A stretch of DNA of 64,000 nt from a virus, in the IMG/VR virus record IMGVR_UViG_3300013111_000141, positions 1-64,000 of that record, one strand, 5' to 3'. Positions 1 to 6,832 of this stretch are shown in pieces. Position numbers and translations under genes: made by a program. Each line of letters opens with the position of its first letter. The first letter of the stretch is position 1. A model generated the notes under the pieces. The model made no database searches. It was not told the DNA's origin and saw only the letters and a list, made by a program, of their open reading frames with translations.

Positions 1-2
1 CA

Positions 3-245
3 TTATTTTAACTCGTAATCATACCCAAAATCACCAGAGTCATTCTCTACAACATATATTCTAACTGCACCATATAAATCAAATATACCAGGTTTTAAAC
101 CATTTCTTGTCTGACTGGCATCAGGATCATAATATACAACATCACGCTTAGTTAAACTCCATTCCTTCTTTATACAAGCCGTTATGATAGACGCCAATAC
201 TCTATCATCTCCACGTGCCTCATTAAATCTCTTAAATGTTTTCAT
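3..245 (-). CDS. Small protein with T4-like capsid-targeting N-terminus
   Basis: An 80-residue protein of unknown function. It opens MKTFKRFNEA, which resembles the capsid-targeting peptide of T4 internal proteins (MKTYQEFIAE), where the prohead protease cuts after the Glu. The remainder is a small soluble domain with no motif I recognise. It is the last complete gene on the left: its stop overlaps an ATG at 3-1 that opens a further gene running off the window. It belongs to a run of genes sharing this N-terminus (255-476, 473-1414, 1424-1687, 2722-3123, 3120-3617). Packaging in the head is an inference from the N-terminus. Confidence 0.75.
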   Translation of the reverse strand: MKTFKRFNEARGDDRVLASIITACIKKEWSLTKRDVVYYDPDASQTRNGLKPGIFDLYGAVRIYVVENDSGDFGYDYELK

Positions 246-254
246 ATCATACCC

Positions 255-476
255 CTAATATGCCGGTGCAATGGAAAGTAGTCCTTTCTTAGAGTTAGGT
301 ACTTTAAGTTCTTTCATTGCAAACTTCTTAGCACCATACAAAGAATCAGCATCTTTGTCTAACTTGATTTCAAGTTTTTTGCCTTTATAAATCGCAATCC
401 AACCTTTAAGTTCATCACCTTCTCTAACTACTTCTACTTGTTTAATATCTTTTAATAATTCTTCATATGTTTTCAT
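255..476 (-). CDS. Small capsid-targeted-type protein
   Basis: A 73-residue protein starting MKTYEELLKDIKQVEVVREG. Residues 1-19 look like a longer version of the T4 capsid-targeting peptide, with a possible protease site after VRE. The rest forms a short beta-rich domain (ELKGWIAIYKGKKLEIKL) of unknown function. Its ATG overlaps the stop of the upstream gene at 473 (ATGA), so the two are translationally coupled. Similar in opening, but not in body, to the neighbouring cargo genes. Confidence 0.75.
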   Translation of the reverse strand: MKTYEELLKDIKQVEVVREGDELKGWIAIYKGKKLEIKLDKDADSLYGAKKFAMKELKVPNSKKGLLSIAPAY

Positions 477-1414
477 GACTTTCTTCCCTTGATGATTGAA
501 GCAGCATCCACTCTAAGAAACTTAATCTCTGCATCAACAATCTGTTGAAGTACCACAGTTGGCAATGAAGTAAGTTTATTTTTCATTCTCTTATATGCCG
601 GTGTAGTTGGGTCAATCTTATCTACTTTAGCATACTCTTTCTTTAGAGTGGCAAGTTGTGATTTAGATAACTTCTTAGCATCCTCTTGTGACTTTACCTG
701 TTTATCAAAATAATCCTTTAATGTCTCATCTAGTAGTTCAACAGATTCCTTTACAGTACCTATAACTTCTACTTTGAGTTTGATTTTAGATGATATCTCT
801 TTAGCAACCTTTGCCATATCACCCTTATGCTTTGTATTAGCATCACGTATAATCTTTCTTACTGAAGCATCAGAACCCTCTGGTTTCATATTGAAACCTA
901 TATTACCAAGGTTATTAGGAACACCACTAGAAGTAACCAACCGAACCTCGTTGCCATTTATTTTAAGTCTAAGTCCATCTATTAAATAAGAATCCCATGA
1001 TCCTGACTCTGTTTTTACATGAAATTTCTTGCTGCCTTTCTTACTATATTGACCCTCAACTAACGGCATACCAGCATATTGTTTTTTTCTGGTCTTAACT
1101 ATTTTCAAAGTAGACTTATCTTTAATATTCATTGGTGGTCTTTCCGCACTACGAATTGAATCTTTTGCATCTGATTCATCTGATGCCATAGCAACCACTT
1201 TATTATCCTCAGCAGTATCTACTACAACCCATGGAAATTTCACTTCATTTAATAATTCTTCCGACATCAACTTTTCAATAGTCTTTACATCAAGTTTCAT
1301 GATTTTAGCAATCTCTTTGGCAGATAAGCCGTCTTCAATGTAACCATGAAGTTCTTTCATTTTACCTTCTTCAATAACACCAATATCTGATAATAATTCT
1401 TTATATGTTTTCAT
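473..1414 (-). CDS. 313-aa protein with capsid-targeting N-terminus and HTH-like segment
   Basis: Starts MKTYKELLSDIGVIEEGK, with a candidate prohead-protease site at IEE/G near residue 16. Residues about 20-50 (LHGYIEDGLSAKEIAKIM..) resemble a small helix-turn-helix. A lysine-rich C-terminal half follows (KDYFDKQVKSQEDAKKLSKS), ending in a basic GRKS tail. The basic character and targeting peptide would fit a DNA-associated head protein that enters the cell with the genome. That is inference; I recognise no catalytic motif. Confidence 0.75.
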   Translation of the reverse strand: MKTYKELLSDIGVIEEGKMKELHGYIEDGLSAKEIAKIMKLDVKTIEKLMSEELLNEVKFPWVVVDTAEDNKVVAMASDESDAKDSIRSAERPPMNIKDKSTLKIVKTRKKQYAGMPLVEGQYSKKGSKKFHVKTESGSWDSYLIDGLRLKINGNEVRLVTSSGVPNNLGNIGFNMKPEGSDASVRKIIRDANTKHKGDMAKVAKEISSKIKLKVEVIGTVKESVELLDETLKDYFDKQVKSQEDAKKLSKSQLATLKKEYAKVDKIDPTTPAYKRMKNKLTSLPTVVLQQIVDAEIKFLRVDAASIIKGRKS

Positions 1415-1423
1415 TTCATATCC

Positions 1424-1687
1424 CTATTTTATTTTTCTTTTAGAACCCTTTAATCTACTTTTCTCAGACCGCCCACGGTTTTTCTTTTCATCTTCAAACC
1501 CAACAATCTTACCTTTTTTATGAGATGCATCCTTACCATCACCATTACCATATGTGCCTTTATCTCTATTATACTTTACTAATTCGGCTCTATACTTTCT
1601 ACGTTTCGCAGATGATTGAAACTTCTTATATTCATCTTTGTAATCACGTTTGGCTAATTCTAATATGTAATCTATAAATGACTTCAA
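1424..1687 (-). CDS. Highly basic putative capsid internal protein
   Basis: An 87-residue protein very rich in Lys and Arg. It starts MKSFIDYILE/LAK, where ILE fits the (L/I)xE rule of T4 gp21 protease. The body (KKFQSSAKRRKYRAEL, GTYGNGDGKDASHKKGK, RGRSEKSRLKGSKRK) resembles small basic proteins that I remember from T4-like marine phages. The composition suggests DNA binding or packaging with DNA. It lies directly downstream of the malyl-CoA lyase gene (3-nt gap). A TATAAATA late-promoter-like box lies about 80 nt upstream, inside that gene. Confidence 0.75.
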   Translation of the reverse strand: MKSFIDYILELAKRDYKDEYKKFQSSAKRRKYRAELVKYNRDKGTYGNGDGKDASHKKGKIVGFEDEKKNRGRSEKSRLKGSKRKIK

Positions 1688-1690
1688 GTT

Positions 1691-2701
1691 CTAATCCTCA
1701 GTTGCTGGATTAAGTAGTACAACTTCTTTTGTGATATATTTACAATCATATGTATCCTTTCTACTATTTATAGTAGTAATTGTTTCTAATATATTTTTAG
1801 CCATTTTCTCAGAAGCAACATCTATCATTTTACCATCAAGTGATGCGGCACCATGTCCTTCTTTAGATGCTCTATATAATGCATCAAGTATTCTGTCAGC
1901 CATGTGTATTTCTTCAGATGATGGTGTGAATACTTCATTTGCAAGTGGAATTTGTGACGGATGAATCGCCCACTTACCAGTACATCCAAGAGCAGCAGCA
2001 CGCTTAGCAGCAAGTACATATCCCTCTGTATCCTTAATATCCCCATAAGGACCGTCTATTGGACGTAATCCATATGCCCTACACGCAACTACCATCCTAC
2101 TTAATGCAGAATGCCACTGATCTCCTGGATAATTCTCATTCAATCCACCAATATTAGTAGTTCTTGCTCTTGTAGATGCAGCGTAATCAGCAACTCCAAA
2201 ATGCATGGATTCTAACCTAGAATTAACACTCTTTCTTGCAATTTCATCAACATTAGACATACCTAGAGCGGTTTCTATTAGACACTCTAACTGAATATGT
2301 TGGTACAAATCATGTTTTATCTCTAGTGTATTAATAATACATTCAACCATATATATATCATCATATACACCTACTTTTGGTATTAATATAGTATCTAAGT
2401 TCTCACCACAATGTTCTACTAATTGTATAACATCATCTAACCAATAACCAGTTTCAAGTCCATTAATACGAACACATATAGTTTTGTTCGCACCTTTCCA
2501 ATCAAGACTATTAACAGCCTCAATGACATTTAAACGAGCCTGTATTTTATCTGATGTTGCAACTGAATCTTCTAAATCTAAAAATACAAAATCGGCATCA
2601 GAATTTAATGCCTTCTCAAACATTTTAGGACTAGATCCAGGTACTGTTAAATCACAACGTTGTAATCTAGATACTGATGGTTCATAAACTGTATAACTCA
2701 T
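1691..2701 (-). CDS. mcl: L-malyl-CoA lyase (CitE/Mcl family)
   Basis: A 336-residue TIM-barrel aldol lyase that cleaves or forms malyl-CoA from acetyl-CoA and glyoxylate. Visible family signatures are the CoA/substrate loop PGSSPKMFEKAL (22-33), the LDLEDSV acidic motif (41-47), a conserved Arg in VRINGLETGYW, HFGVADYAAS (about 168-177), the TTNIGG loop and GKWAIHPSQ near 240. The pattern fits bacterial Mcl1 rather than citrate-lyase CitE. In bacteria that use it, Mcl with a thioesterase replaces malate synthase. Together with the isocitrate lyase at 59393-60670 it would give a route from acetyl-CoA plus glyoxylate to malate. It sits among capsid-cargo genes but lacks the targeting N-terminus. 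Length is normal for the family. Confidence 0.92.
   Translation of the reverse strand: MSYTVYEPSVSRLQRCDLTVPGSSPKMFEKALNSDADFVFLDLEDSVATSDKIQARLNVIEAVNSLDWKGANKTICVRINGLETGYWLDDVIQLVEHCGENLDTILIPKVGVYDDIYMVECIINTLEIKHDLYQHIQLECLIETALGMSNVDEIARKSVNSRLESMHFGVADYAASTRARTTNIGGLNENYPGDQWHSALSRMVVACRAYGLRPIDGPYGDIKDTEGYVLAAKRAAALGCTGKWAIHPSQIPLANEVFTPSSEEIHMADRILDALYRASKEGHGAASLDGKMIDVASEKMAKNILETITTINSRKDTYDCKYITKEVVLLNPATED
1765..1772 (-). promoter_or_regulatory. Possible T4-type late promoter (TATAAATA)
   Basis: A perfect TATAAATA octamer on the minus strand inside the 3' end of the malyl-CoA lyase gene, embedded in a short palindrome (CTACTATAAATAGTAG). A transcript from it would have a leader of about 70 nt before the basic capsid-type protein starting at 1687. 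The octamer is frequent in AT-rich DNA, so this is tentative. Confidence 0.35.
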
Positions 2702-2721
2702 AAACTTCTCCCATTCATTTA

Positions 2722-3123
2722 TTAAACATCCAATTTAGGATTACTTGTCTTAAAATTAGCCTTTCGCATTACTGTCTTTGAAATCATATCAAACTCTTGA
2801 TTCTTTTCATCCCATTTCAATACAAATGGTATATTAACATGTGAATTAATATCATGTAATACTCGTTGGGCATCATCTCCCAATTTAGGTATCTTTTTAC
2901 CATATTTCTTATAAGTTAACTTGAATATCCGTACAAGTTCACCCGATGAAATAGGTTTCTTATTACGATCATCATTTACTCTATCTAGAAAATGCCTTGT
3001 AAATTCAACATCAATACCAACTTTAGCAAACAGCTTATCTGCCATTCTCTCTACTGCATCTAAGTCTGCTTTACTTAAATCCTCTGAAAATAATTCTTTA
3101 GTAAATTCACCATATGATTTCAT
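2722..3123 (-). CDS. 133-aa protein with capsid-targeting N-terminus, T4-like-phage family
   Basis: Begins MKSYGEFTKELFSED, with possible prohead-protease cuts after TKE or FSE. The central section FTRHFLDRVNDDRNKKPISSGELVRIFKLTYKKYG is a compact alpha/beta domain that I remember from hypothetical proteins of T4-like marine phages. No active site is evident. The start overlaps the stop of the upstream gene at 3120 (ATGA). Confidence 0.75.
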   Translation of the reverse strand: MKSYGEFTKELFSEDLSKADLDAVERMADKLFAKVGIDVEFTRHFLDRVNDDRNKKPISSGELVRIFKLTYKKYGKKIPKLGDDAQRVLHDINSHVNIPFVLKWDEKNQEFDMISKTVMRKANFKTSNPKLDV

Positions 3124-3617
3124 TTAATAATACCTATTGTCTTTATACCACTTTCATCGGTATAAATGTATTTGTATCCCAATGATTTTAACCATTTGAT
3201 AAGTTTCTCTGACCCCACTTTATAGAAAAACTTATCCAATGTCAATTGTTTATTAGAAAAATGATATAAAACCTCATCTTTCAATTTGTTTGATAACTCG
3301 GTTTCTTTCTTCGGGGGTTTGTCATTAGAGGAATGTCCGTAATTCTTACCTATACCATCAATTATATCTTTAACCTCACCCACCCTGTTTATGTTGACAA
3401 CTGCAAAGGTATATTTCTCATTAGACTTTGCATTAAATTCAACCTCAGACACTTCACCTTGATTTGCACCAAATTGATCCGCATATCCTTTAGCGTGTGA
3501 CTTAGACTGTGATATCCACATAATAGCAGACCTTGATTGTGATACACTTTCACCTTTCTTATGACCCCTATACCACGTATTCCTTCCTTCATTTATAAAC
3601 CGGTTAAAACTTTTCAT
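3120..3617 (-). CDS. Putative ADP-ribosyltransferase-like capsid cargo protein
   Basis: A 165-residue protein opening MKSFNRFINE/G, which fits the (I/L)xE prohead-protease rule. After the cut the chain shows WYRGHKK, then WISQSKSHAKGYAD and GEVSEVEF. This order (an Arg strand, a Ser-rich turn followed by xxAxxYA, then a beta strand) resembles the R-S-E class ADP-ribosyltransferase fold found in phage and polyvalent proteins. T4 packages and injects the ART enzyme Alt, so an injected host modifier is plausible. The final catalytic Glu is not clearly placed (candidates are VSEVE and the C-terminal TDES), so the assignment is tentative. Overlaps both neighbours by 4 nt. Confidence 0.55.
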   Translation of the reverse strand: MKSFNRFINEGRNTWYRGHKKGESVSQSRSAIMWISQSKSHAKGYADQFGANQGEVSEVEFNAKSNEKYTFAVVNINRVGEVKDIIDGIGKNYGHSSNDKPPKKETELSNKLKDEVLYHFSNKQLTLDKFFYKVGSEKLIKWLKSLGYKYIYTDESGIKTIGIIK

Positions 3618-4036
3618 GGGTGTTCATATCTCCCCTCAATATGAGATTTAAGATTTTCTTTATTATTATTAATTAATCCAGCATTTTCATCAATGCTTTT
3701 CCTATTATTTATAGACTCAGCATCATATATCACCTTTTCTAACTTTAAAAGATGTATCATTTCATTTGGTACATATCTCCAAACATAATCACCATCATCC
3801 TTAATAATAGAAAATACGGTTTGTGTCAATCCTATCTTCACAATAATAGCATCTGAATCATCAATCTTTACTTTATCACCCTCACCAAATGACCTATTCA
3901 AGAAAAAGGCAATCCCTTTAGCCGCAGATGATAAAAAATCCTTTACCCACATTGCTATAATACCAGCCATTAGAACTTTAACAATTGGTATCATATCATT
4001 TGTTAAAGACCCAATCAACCGTGACTCATCTATCAT
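3614..4036 (-). CDS. MscS-like channel fragment, single-span membrane protein
   Basis: A 140-residue membrane protein. Residues about 13-45 form a hydrophobic helix (PIVKVLMAGIIAMWVKDFLSS). They are followed by AFFLNRSFGEGDKVKI and IVKIGLTQTVFSI, which match the TM3-to-beta-domain junction of the mechanosensitive channel MscS (the GDxVxI beta fold), and then YVPNEMI (the family NxxI). It lacks the other two membrane helices and the C-terminal cage of bacterial MscS. The role is unknown; a lysis or osmotic function is possible. Confidence 0.7.
   Translation of the reverse strand: MIDESRLIGSLTNDMIPIVKVLMAGIIAMWVKDFLSSAAKGIAFFLNRSFGEGDKVKIDDSDAIIVKIGLTQTVFSIIKDDGDYVWRYVPNEMIHLLKLEKVIYDAESINNRKSIDENAGLINNNKENLKSHIEGRYEHP
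3706..3713 (-). promoter_or_regulatory. Possible T4-type late promoter (TATAAATA)
   Basis: TATAAATA on the minus strand inside the MscS-like gene, about 90 nt ahead of the ART-like cargo gene. Its position before another capsid-targeted gene is suggestive, but the box is intragenic and simple in composition. Confidence 0.3.
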
Positions 4037-4053
4037 ATATTATTTCCCTATAA

Positions 4054-4224
4054 TTACCATTTATTAACTGGACATTCACTATGTTTCATTTTAGTTTTCA
4101 TTTTAATAACACAACCACATTTAGCACATAATTTCACATTGGCAAGAGATGTCATTATATGTTCACATTTTGAACATATTTTAAGTCTTTTTGCAACAAC
4201 CTCATCAGAAGCAATTACATCCAT
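4054..4224 (-). CDS. Zinc-ribbon protein, 56 aa
   Basis: I start it at the ATG giving MDVIASDEVVAKRL, which overlaps the stop of the small membrane gene upstream, rather than at a farther ATG. Two Cys pairs (CSKC at about 18-21, CAKCGC at about 37-42) and a late Cys/His pair (HSEC) form a zinc ribbon with an intervening loop. The family occurs in T4-like marine phages; function unknown. Confidence 0.7.
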   Translation of the reverse strand: MDVIASDEVVAKRLKICSKCEHIMTSLANVKLCAKCGCVIKMKTKMKHSECPVNKW

Positions 4225-4328
4225 ATAAATTTCCCAAGCATAGAACCAACCAATGCCCATAATATACAACAAAATATAACACCTAATATAATACCAATGC
4301 CTTTAATTTTTTCCATATTATTCTTCAT
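4215..4328 (-). CDS. Small membrane protein, 37 aa
   Basis: Reads MKNNMEKIKGIGIILGVIFC and continues with a single hydrophobic helix ending GKFIWM. Its ATG overlaps the upstream stop (TAATG) and its stop overlaps the zinc-ribbon start, so it sits in a coupled chain of tiny genes. Function unknown. Confidence 0.6.
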   Translation of the reverse strand: MKNNMEKIKGIGIILGVIFCCILWALVGSMLGKFIWM

Positions 4329-4444
4329 TATAATATACCCCACTCCATTAATGTTGGAACTAAAAATATCATAGTTGTCTGTACTGCAAAAGCAAACAAA
4401 ACTATTAATACCAACTCACAAAAAATTATCAATTTCTTCTTCAT
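4328..4444 (-). CDS. Small membrane protein, 38 aa
   Basis: Starts MKKKLIIFCELVLIVLFAFA, a basic N-terminus followed by one membrane helix, then ends PTLMEWGIL. It is directly coupled to the next small membrane gene. Its position a few genes from the M15 endolysin makes a lysis accessory role possible but unproven. Confidence 0.6.
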   Translation of the reverse strand: MKKKLIIFCELVLIVLFAFAVQTTMIFLVPTLMEWGIL

Positions 4445-4464
4445 ATATCCACCTCAAATAATCA

Positions 4465-4905
4465 TCAACGACTTAATATCATTGGCAATAAACCAAATAG
4501 TGCTCCACCAATAATACAAAATCCAATACCCCATGCTAAAACTGTTATAATAAATTCGGTCCTTTTAGCTTTTCGTCTTTCCTCTAAAATTCGTTCTCGT
4601 TCGCGTGACTTCTGTTGTTCACCTTCGAACCGCAAAAAATCGTCCCACATCATATGACGAGTTCGAATCATCAATTCCTTCAATTGTTCTCTTTTATTTT
4701 TCATAGCCTCTTGTGCCATAAATAACTCAAGATCCGATTCTTGTTGTGTTCCCTTCCTTGCCAACTTGGCCTTCTTATCTAGTTCACGTCCTGCATCTGA
4801 AAACTTTGATAAGTGATCACCTAATTCAAAAATATCCTTACCATGTGATATACTTTCGGCAATCACACTAAATGCAGCATTAGCTATAGCCAACTCAGCT
4901 ATCAT
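4465..4905 (-). CDS. Coiled-coil protein with C-terminal membrane anchor
   Basis: 146 residues. The N-terminal part (MIAELAIANAAFSVIAESIS) is small-residue rich. A long charged helix spans about 40-110 (KKAKLARKG ... RERERILEERRKAKR), and a hydrophobic segment at 115-143 (FIITVLAWGIGFCIIGGALFG) ends the chain. It resembles a protein often seen near the lysis region of T4-like marine phages. Function unknown. Confidence 0.7.
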   Translation of the reverse strand: MIAELAIANAAFSVIAESISHGKDIFELGDHLSKFSDAGRELDKKAKLARKGTQQESDLELFMAQEAMKNKREQLKELMIRTRHMMWDDFLRFEGEQQKSRERERILEERRKAKRTEFIITVLAWGIGFCIIGGALFGLLPMILSR

Positions 4906-4955
4906 ATTATCTCTCCTTTTATTATTATTATTATCTATCCATGATAAAATATTAA

Positions 4956-5168
4956 CTATACATTCACATCAATATATTTCCCCTTTGATATATCCATATA
5001 TGTCTGTATTTGTGCATCTCTAATCTTATTTCTAAGAGAATTATCTACCGTTTTAGTATCTGGTATATGCTTAATATCTGGTATAGTTCTTGAAACGACA
5101 CCATTAACTACCTTATACTCATTAGGCATACTTTGAAAATATACTTTAGAATCACCTTGTATATACAT
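4956..5168 (-). CDS. Hypothetical protein, 70 aa
   Basis: A short soluble protein (MYIQGDSKVYFQSMPNEYKV...) overlapping the 3' end of the endolysin gene by 17 nt in another frame. No recognisable motif. The overlap suggests translational coupling to the endolysin. Confidence 0.55.
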   Translation of the reverse strand: MYIQGDSKVYFQSMPNEYKVVNGVVSRTIPDIKHIPDTKTVDNSLRNKIRDAQIQTYMDISKGKYIDVNV

Positions 5169-5619
5169 CGTACTTCACCCTACCTAAAGAATCGTGATAT
5201 GATACTAACGATTCACTACGATTAGAATCTAAATTCCCCTTACATGATACGTGTATCCACCCAGAGTCATCATCACCTTCAGTGTGAAACTCTAGAATCA
5301 ATTGGTCAAACTTACAATTGTCAATAATCCAATCTGCAACAAGTTTATTACTAATACCCCTAACTTCTAAATCAACAGCCTCGCCCAAACAGTGTTGTGA
5401 TCTAGCAGAACCACCTACAACCTTATTTAATTGTTCTGACCTATACCCAGAATTAATTCTGGTTGGTCCAAATTCATCTCTAACCAATTGCACCACATTC
5501 TCAAAGAGATTAGTAATAATGGGTAATAATGCCTCTGGTGGCTGATTATCTATATTATTACGTCTAGCAGTATATGACCGTGTATATTCGGACATACTAA
5601 AATTCTTAGTTATTTTCAT
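5152..5619 (-). CDS. Peptidase M15-type endolysin
   Basis: 155 residues, the usual size of phage M15A L,D/D,D-peptidases that cut peptidoglycan cross-links. Visible signatures are INSGYRSEQLNKVVGG (about 57-72), SQHCLGEAVDL (zinc His and Asp, about 75-85) and a late zinc His in SGWIHVS (about 120-126). No signal peptide is seen, so release would need a holin; small membrane genes flank it on both sides. A strong candidate for the phage lysin. Confidence 0.88.
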   Translation of the reverse strand: MKITKNFSMSEYTRSYTARRNNIDNQPPEALLPIITNLFENVVQLVRDEFGPTRINSGYRSEQLNKVVGGSARSQHCLGEAVDLEVRGISNKLVADWIIDNCKFDQLILEFHTEGDDDSGWIHVSCKGNLDSNRSESLVSYHDSLGRVKYDVYTR

Positions 5620-5629
5620 ACAACCCCCA

Positions 5630-5791
5630 TCAATAAAACATTACTTGCTTATCGCCACATATAACTATGCGATAAGAAACATCAGATAATGATACAAAAC
5701 AAAATTCAGAAATCATTATCATAAAAATAAACAATATCAACATAACTATTATGGTGATAATATATTGTATCTTATACATTCCCCATCGCAT
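5630..5791 (-). CDS. Small membrane protein next to the endolysin
   Basis: 53 residues: MRWGMYKIQYIITIIVMLIL, a long membrane helix to about residue 35, then a short polar tail with one Cys. It lies directly upstream of the endolysin. Topology (N-in, one helix, short periplasmic tail) would suit a holin or a small spanin, but no lipobox is present and the assignment rests on position only. Confidence 0.55.
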   Translation of the reverse strand: MRWGMYKIQYIITIIVMLILFIFMIMISEFCFVSLSDVSYRIVICGDKQVMFY

Positions 5792-5807
5792 ATCATATTA
5801 CTCCCTA

Positions 5808-6236
5808 CTAATTAATATCAATAGTACGTCTTTTTTTACTTTCAGGAACAATACGTTCCAAATTAATAATTAACATCCCATTTTCCATTAAAACATCAAC
5901 TATCTCAATATCAACCGACAATGTAAACTCTTTATTAAACAATCGTCTTGATATACCATGATGTAAATAATCAGTCATATCTGTTTTATGTTGTTGATCA
6001 TTAGATTTTATTGTTAGTAATGAATCATAATATTCAACTATAATATCATCTTTTGCAAAACCAGCTAGTGCCAATTCAATCTTATACTTATCCACATTCA
6101 CCCTAACAATATTGTAAGGTGGATATTTAGAAAGAGCTTGTGAAGTAGACAACTCTTCTAACTGTTTCATTGCACGATCCATACCAATTGATATTTGTGA
6201 GTATGGAAATATAGATGGAAATTTTGTATTTGTCAT
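5808..6236 (-). CDS. Small heat-shock protein (Hsp20 / alpha-crystallin)
   Basis: About 142 residues from the chosen start MTNTKFPSIF, which has AAGGAGT six bases upstream; an upstream in-frame start lacks this. Residues about 30-130 form an alpha-crystallin domain: YNIVRVNVDKYKIELALAGF, IVEYYDSLLTIKS, LFNKEFTLSVDIEIVDVLMENGMLIINLERI, which includes the family's GML.I.L motif. It is an ATP-independent holdase that keeps misfolded proteins soluble. T4-like marine phages often carry one. A TATAAATA box upstream suggests late expression during particle assembly. Confidence 0.9.
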   Translation of the reverse strand: MTNTKFPSIFPYSQISIGMDRAMKQLEELSTSQALSKYPPYNIVRVNVDKYKIELALAGFAKDDIIVEYYDSLLTIKSNDQQHKTDMTDYLHHGISRRLFNKEFTLSVDIEIVDVLMENGMLIINLERIVPESKKRRTIDIN

Positions 6237-6263
6237 AATAGACTCCTTATAAAAAAGCAAGTT

Positions 6264-6292
6264 AAAAAAATGTGATCCCTTATGGCAATCAC
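6264..6292 (-). terminator. Hairpin plus T-run ahead of hsp20
   Basis: On the minus strand GTGAT...ATCAC forms a short stem (6272-6292) followed by seven Ts. It could end the transcript of the 6308-6637 gene. Alternatively, since the late box at 6297-6304 would start transcription about here, the stem may form a protective 5' hairpin on the hsp20 mRNA. Confidence 0.5.
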
Positions 6293-6296
6293 GTTA

Positions 6297-6304
6297 TATT
6301 TATA
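6297..6304 (-). promoter_or_regulatory. T4-type late promoter (TATAAATA) for hsp20
   Basis: A perfect TATAAATA in the gap between two genes, about 60 nt ahead of the Hsp20 start. T4 late promoters consist of only this octamer, read by the phage sigma gp55. The intergenic position supports it. Confidence 0.6.
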
Positions 6305-6307
6305 ATA

Positions 6308-6637
6308 TTATAATAGTTCCCTCAATCCTTCCTGATTAGATTCACTCATCAACGGAATCCAATCCTTCATATCTTCAAGTAATTCTAAATTCTCAAAATG
6401 CCAAGTGGTATGTGAACCATCTTCAAAAAATAAAACACGAACCATAACATCATCTTCAGATGTAACCATACCAACTACACCGTATTTAGAATCAGATTCA
6501 TGAATAGGAGTTACTAAAGCACCAACATTACCATTACCAACAACTTCAAAATCTAATTCAGGAACTGTCAAAACAGGCACCTTTGTTTCTACCTTTTCTA
6601 TCTCTAATTTTAATCCAAACCAATCAAATAATTTCAT
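6308..6637 (-). CDS. Hypothetical acidic protein, 109 aa
   Basis: MKLFDWFGLKLEIEKVETKV, then a beta-rich acidic body (VGALVTPIHE, GVVGMVTSEDDVMVRVLFFEDG, TTWHFENLELL) with the feel of a small SH3-like barrel. No family recognised. It is the second gene after the terminator at 6747-6809, coupled to a 28-residue membrane peptide. Confidence 0.65.
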   Translation of the reverse strand: MKLFDWFGLKLEIEKVETKVPVLTVPELDFEVVGNGNVGALVTPIHESDSKYGVVGMVTSEDDVMVRVLFFEDGSHTTWHFENLELLEDMKDWIPLMSESNQEGLRELL

Positions 6638-6639
6638 TA

Positions 6640-6726
6640 TTATACACCAAATCTAATTGTAAACGTAATTATCATGTACAAAACAAAAACAAACATGAAC
6701 AACAAAGTCCAATATATTTTATACAT
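6640..6726 (-). CDS. Tiny membrane peptide, 28 aa
   Basis: MYKIYWTLLFMFVFVLYMII followed by TFTIRFGV: one membrane helix. Its stop lies 2 nt ahead of the next ATG (TAATAATG). No clear ribosome binding site, so less certain than its neighbours. Confidence 0.4.
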   Translation of the reverse strand: MYKIYWTLLFMFVFVLYMIITFTIRFGV

Positions 6727-6746
6727 GAGTATACAACACATATATT

Positions 6747-6809
6747 AAAAAAAATGGGAAAAGTGTAACAATTAATACATACAACTTGTCAATCATTACA
6801 TTTTCCCAT
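6747..6809 (-). terminator. Rho-independent terminator after the AAA+ ATPase gene
   Basis: On the minus strand TGGGAAAATGTAA and TTACACTTTTCCCA pair nearly perfectly (one extra base) around a loop of about 28 nt, and the stem is followed by eight Ts. It ends the transcript that carries the AAA+ gene. Confidence 0.75.
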
Positions 6810-6832
6810 AAACACACCCTCGGAGAAAACTA

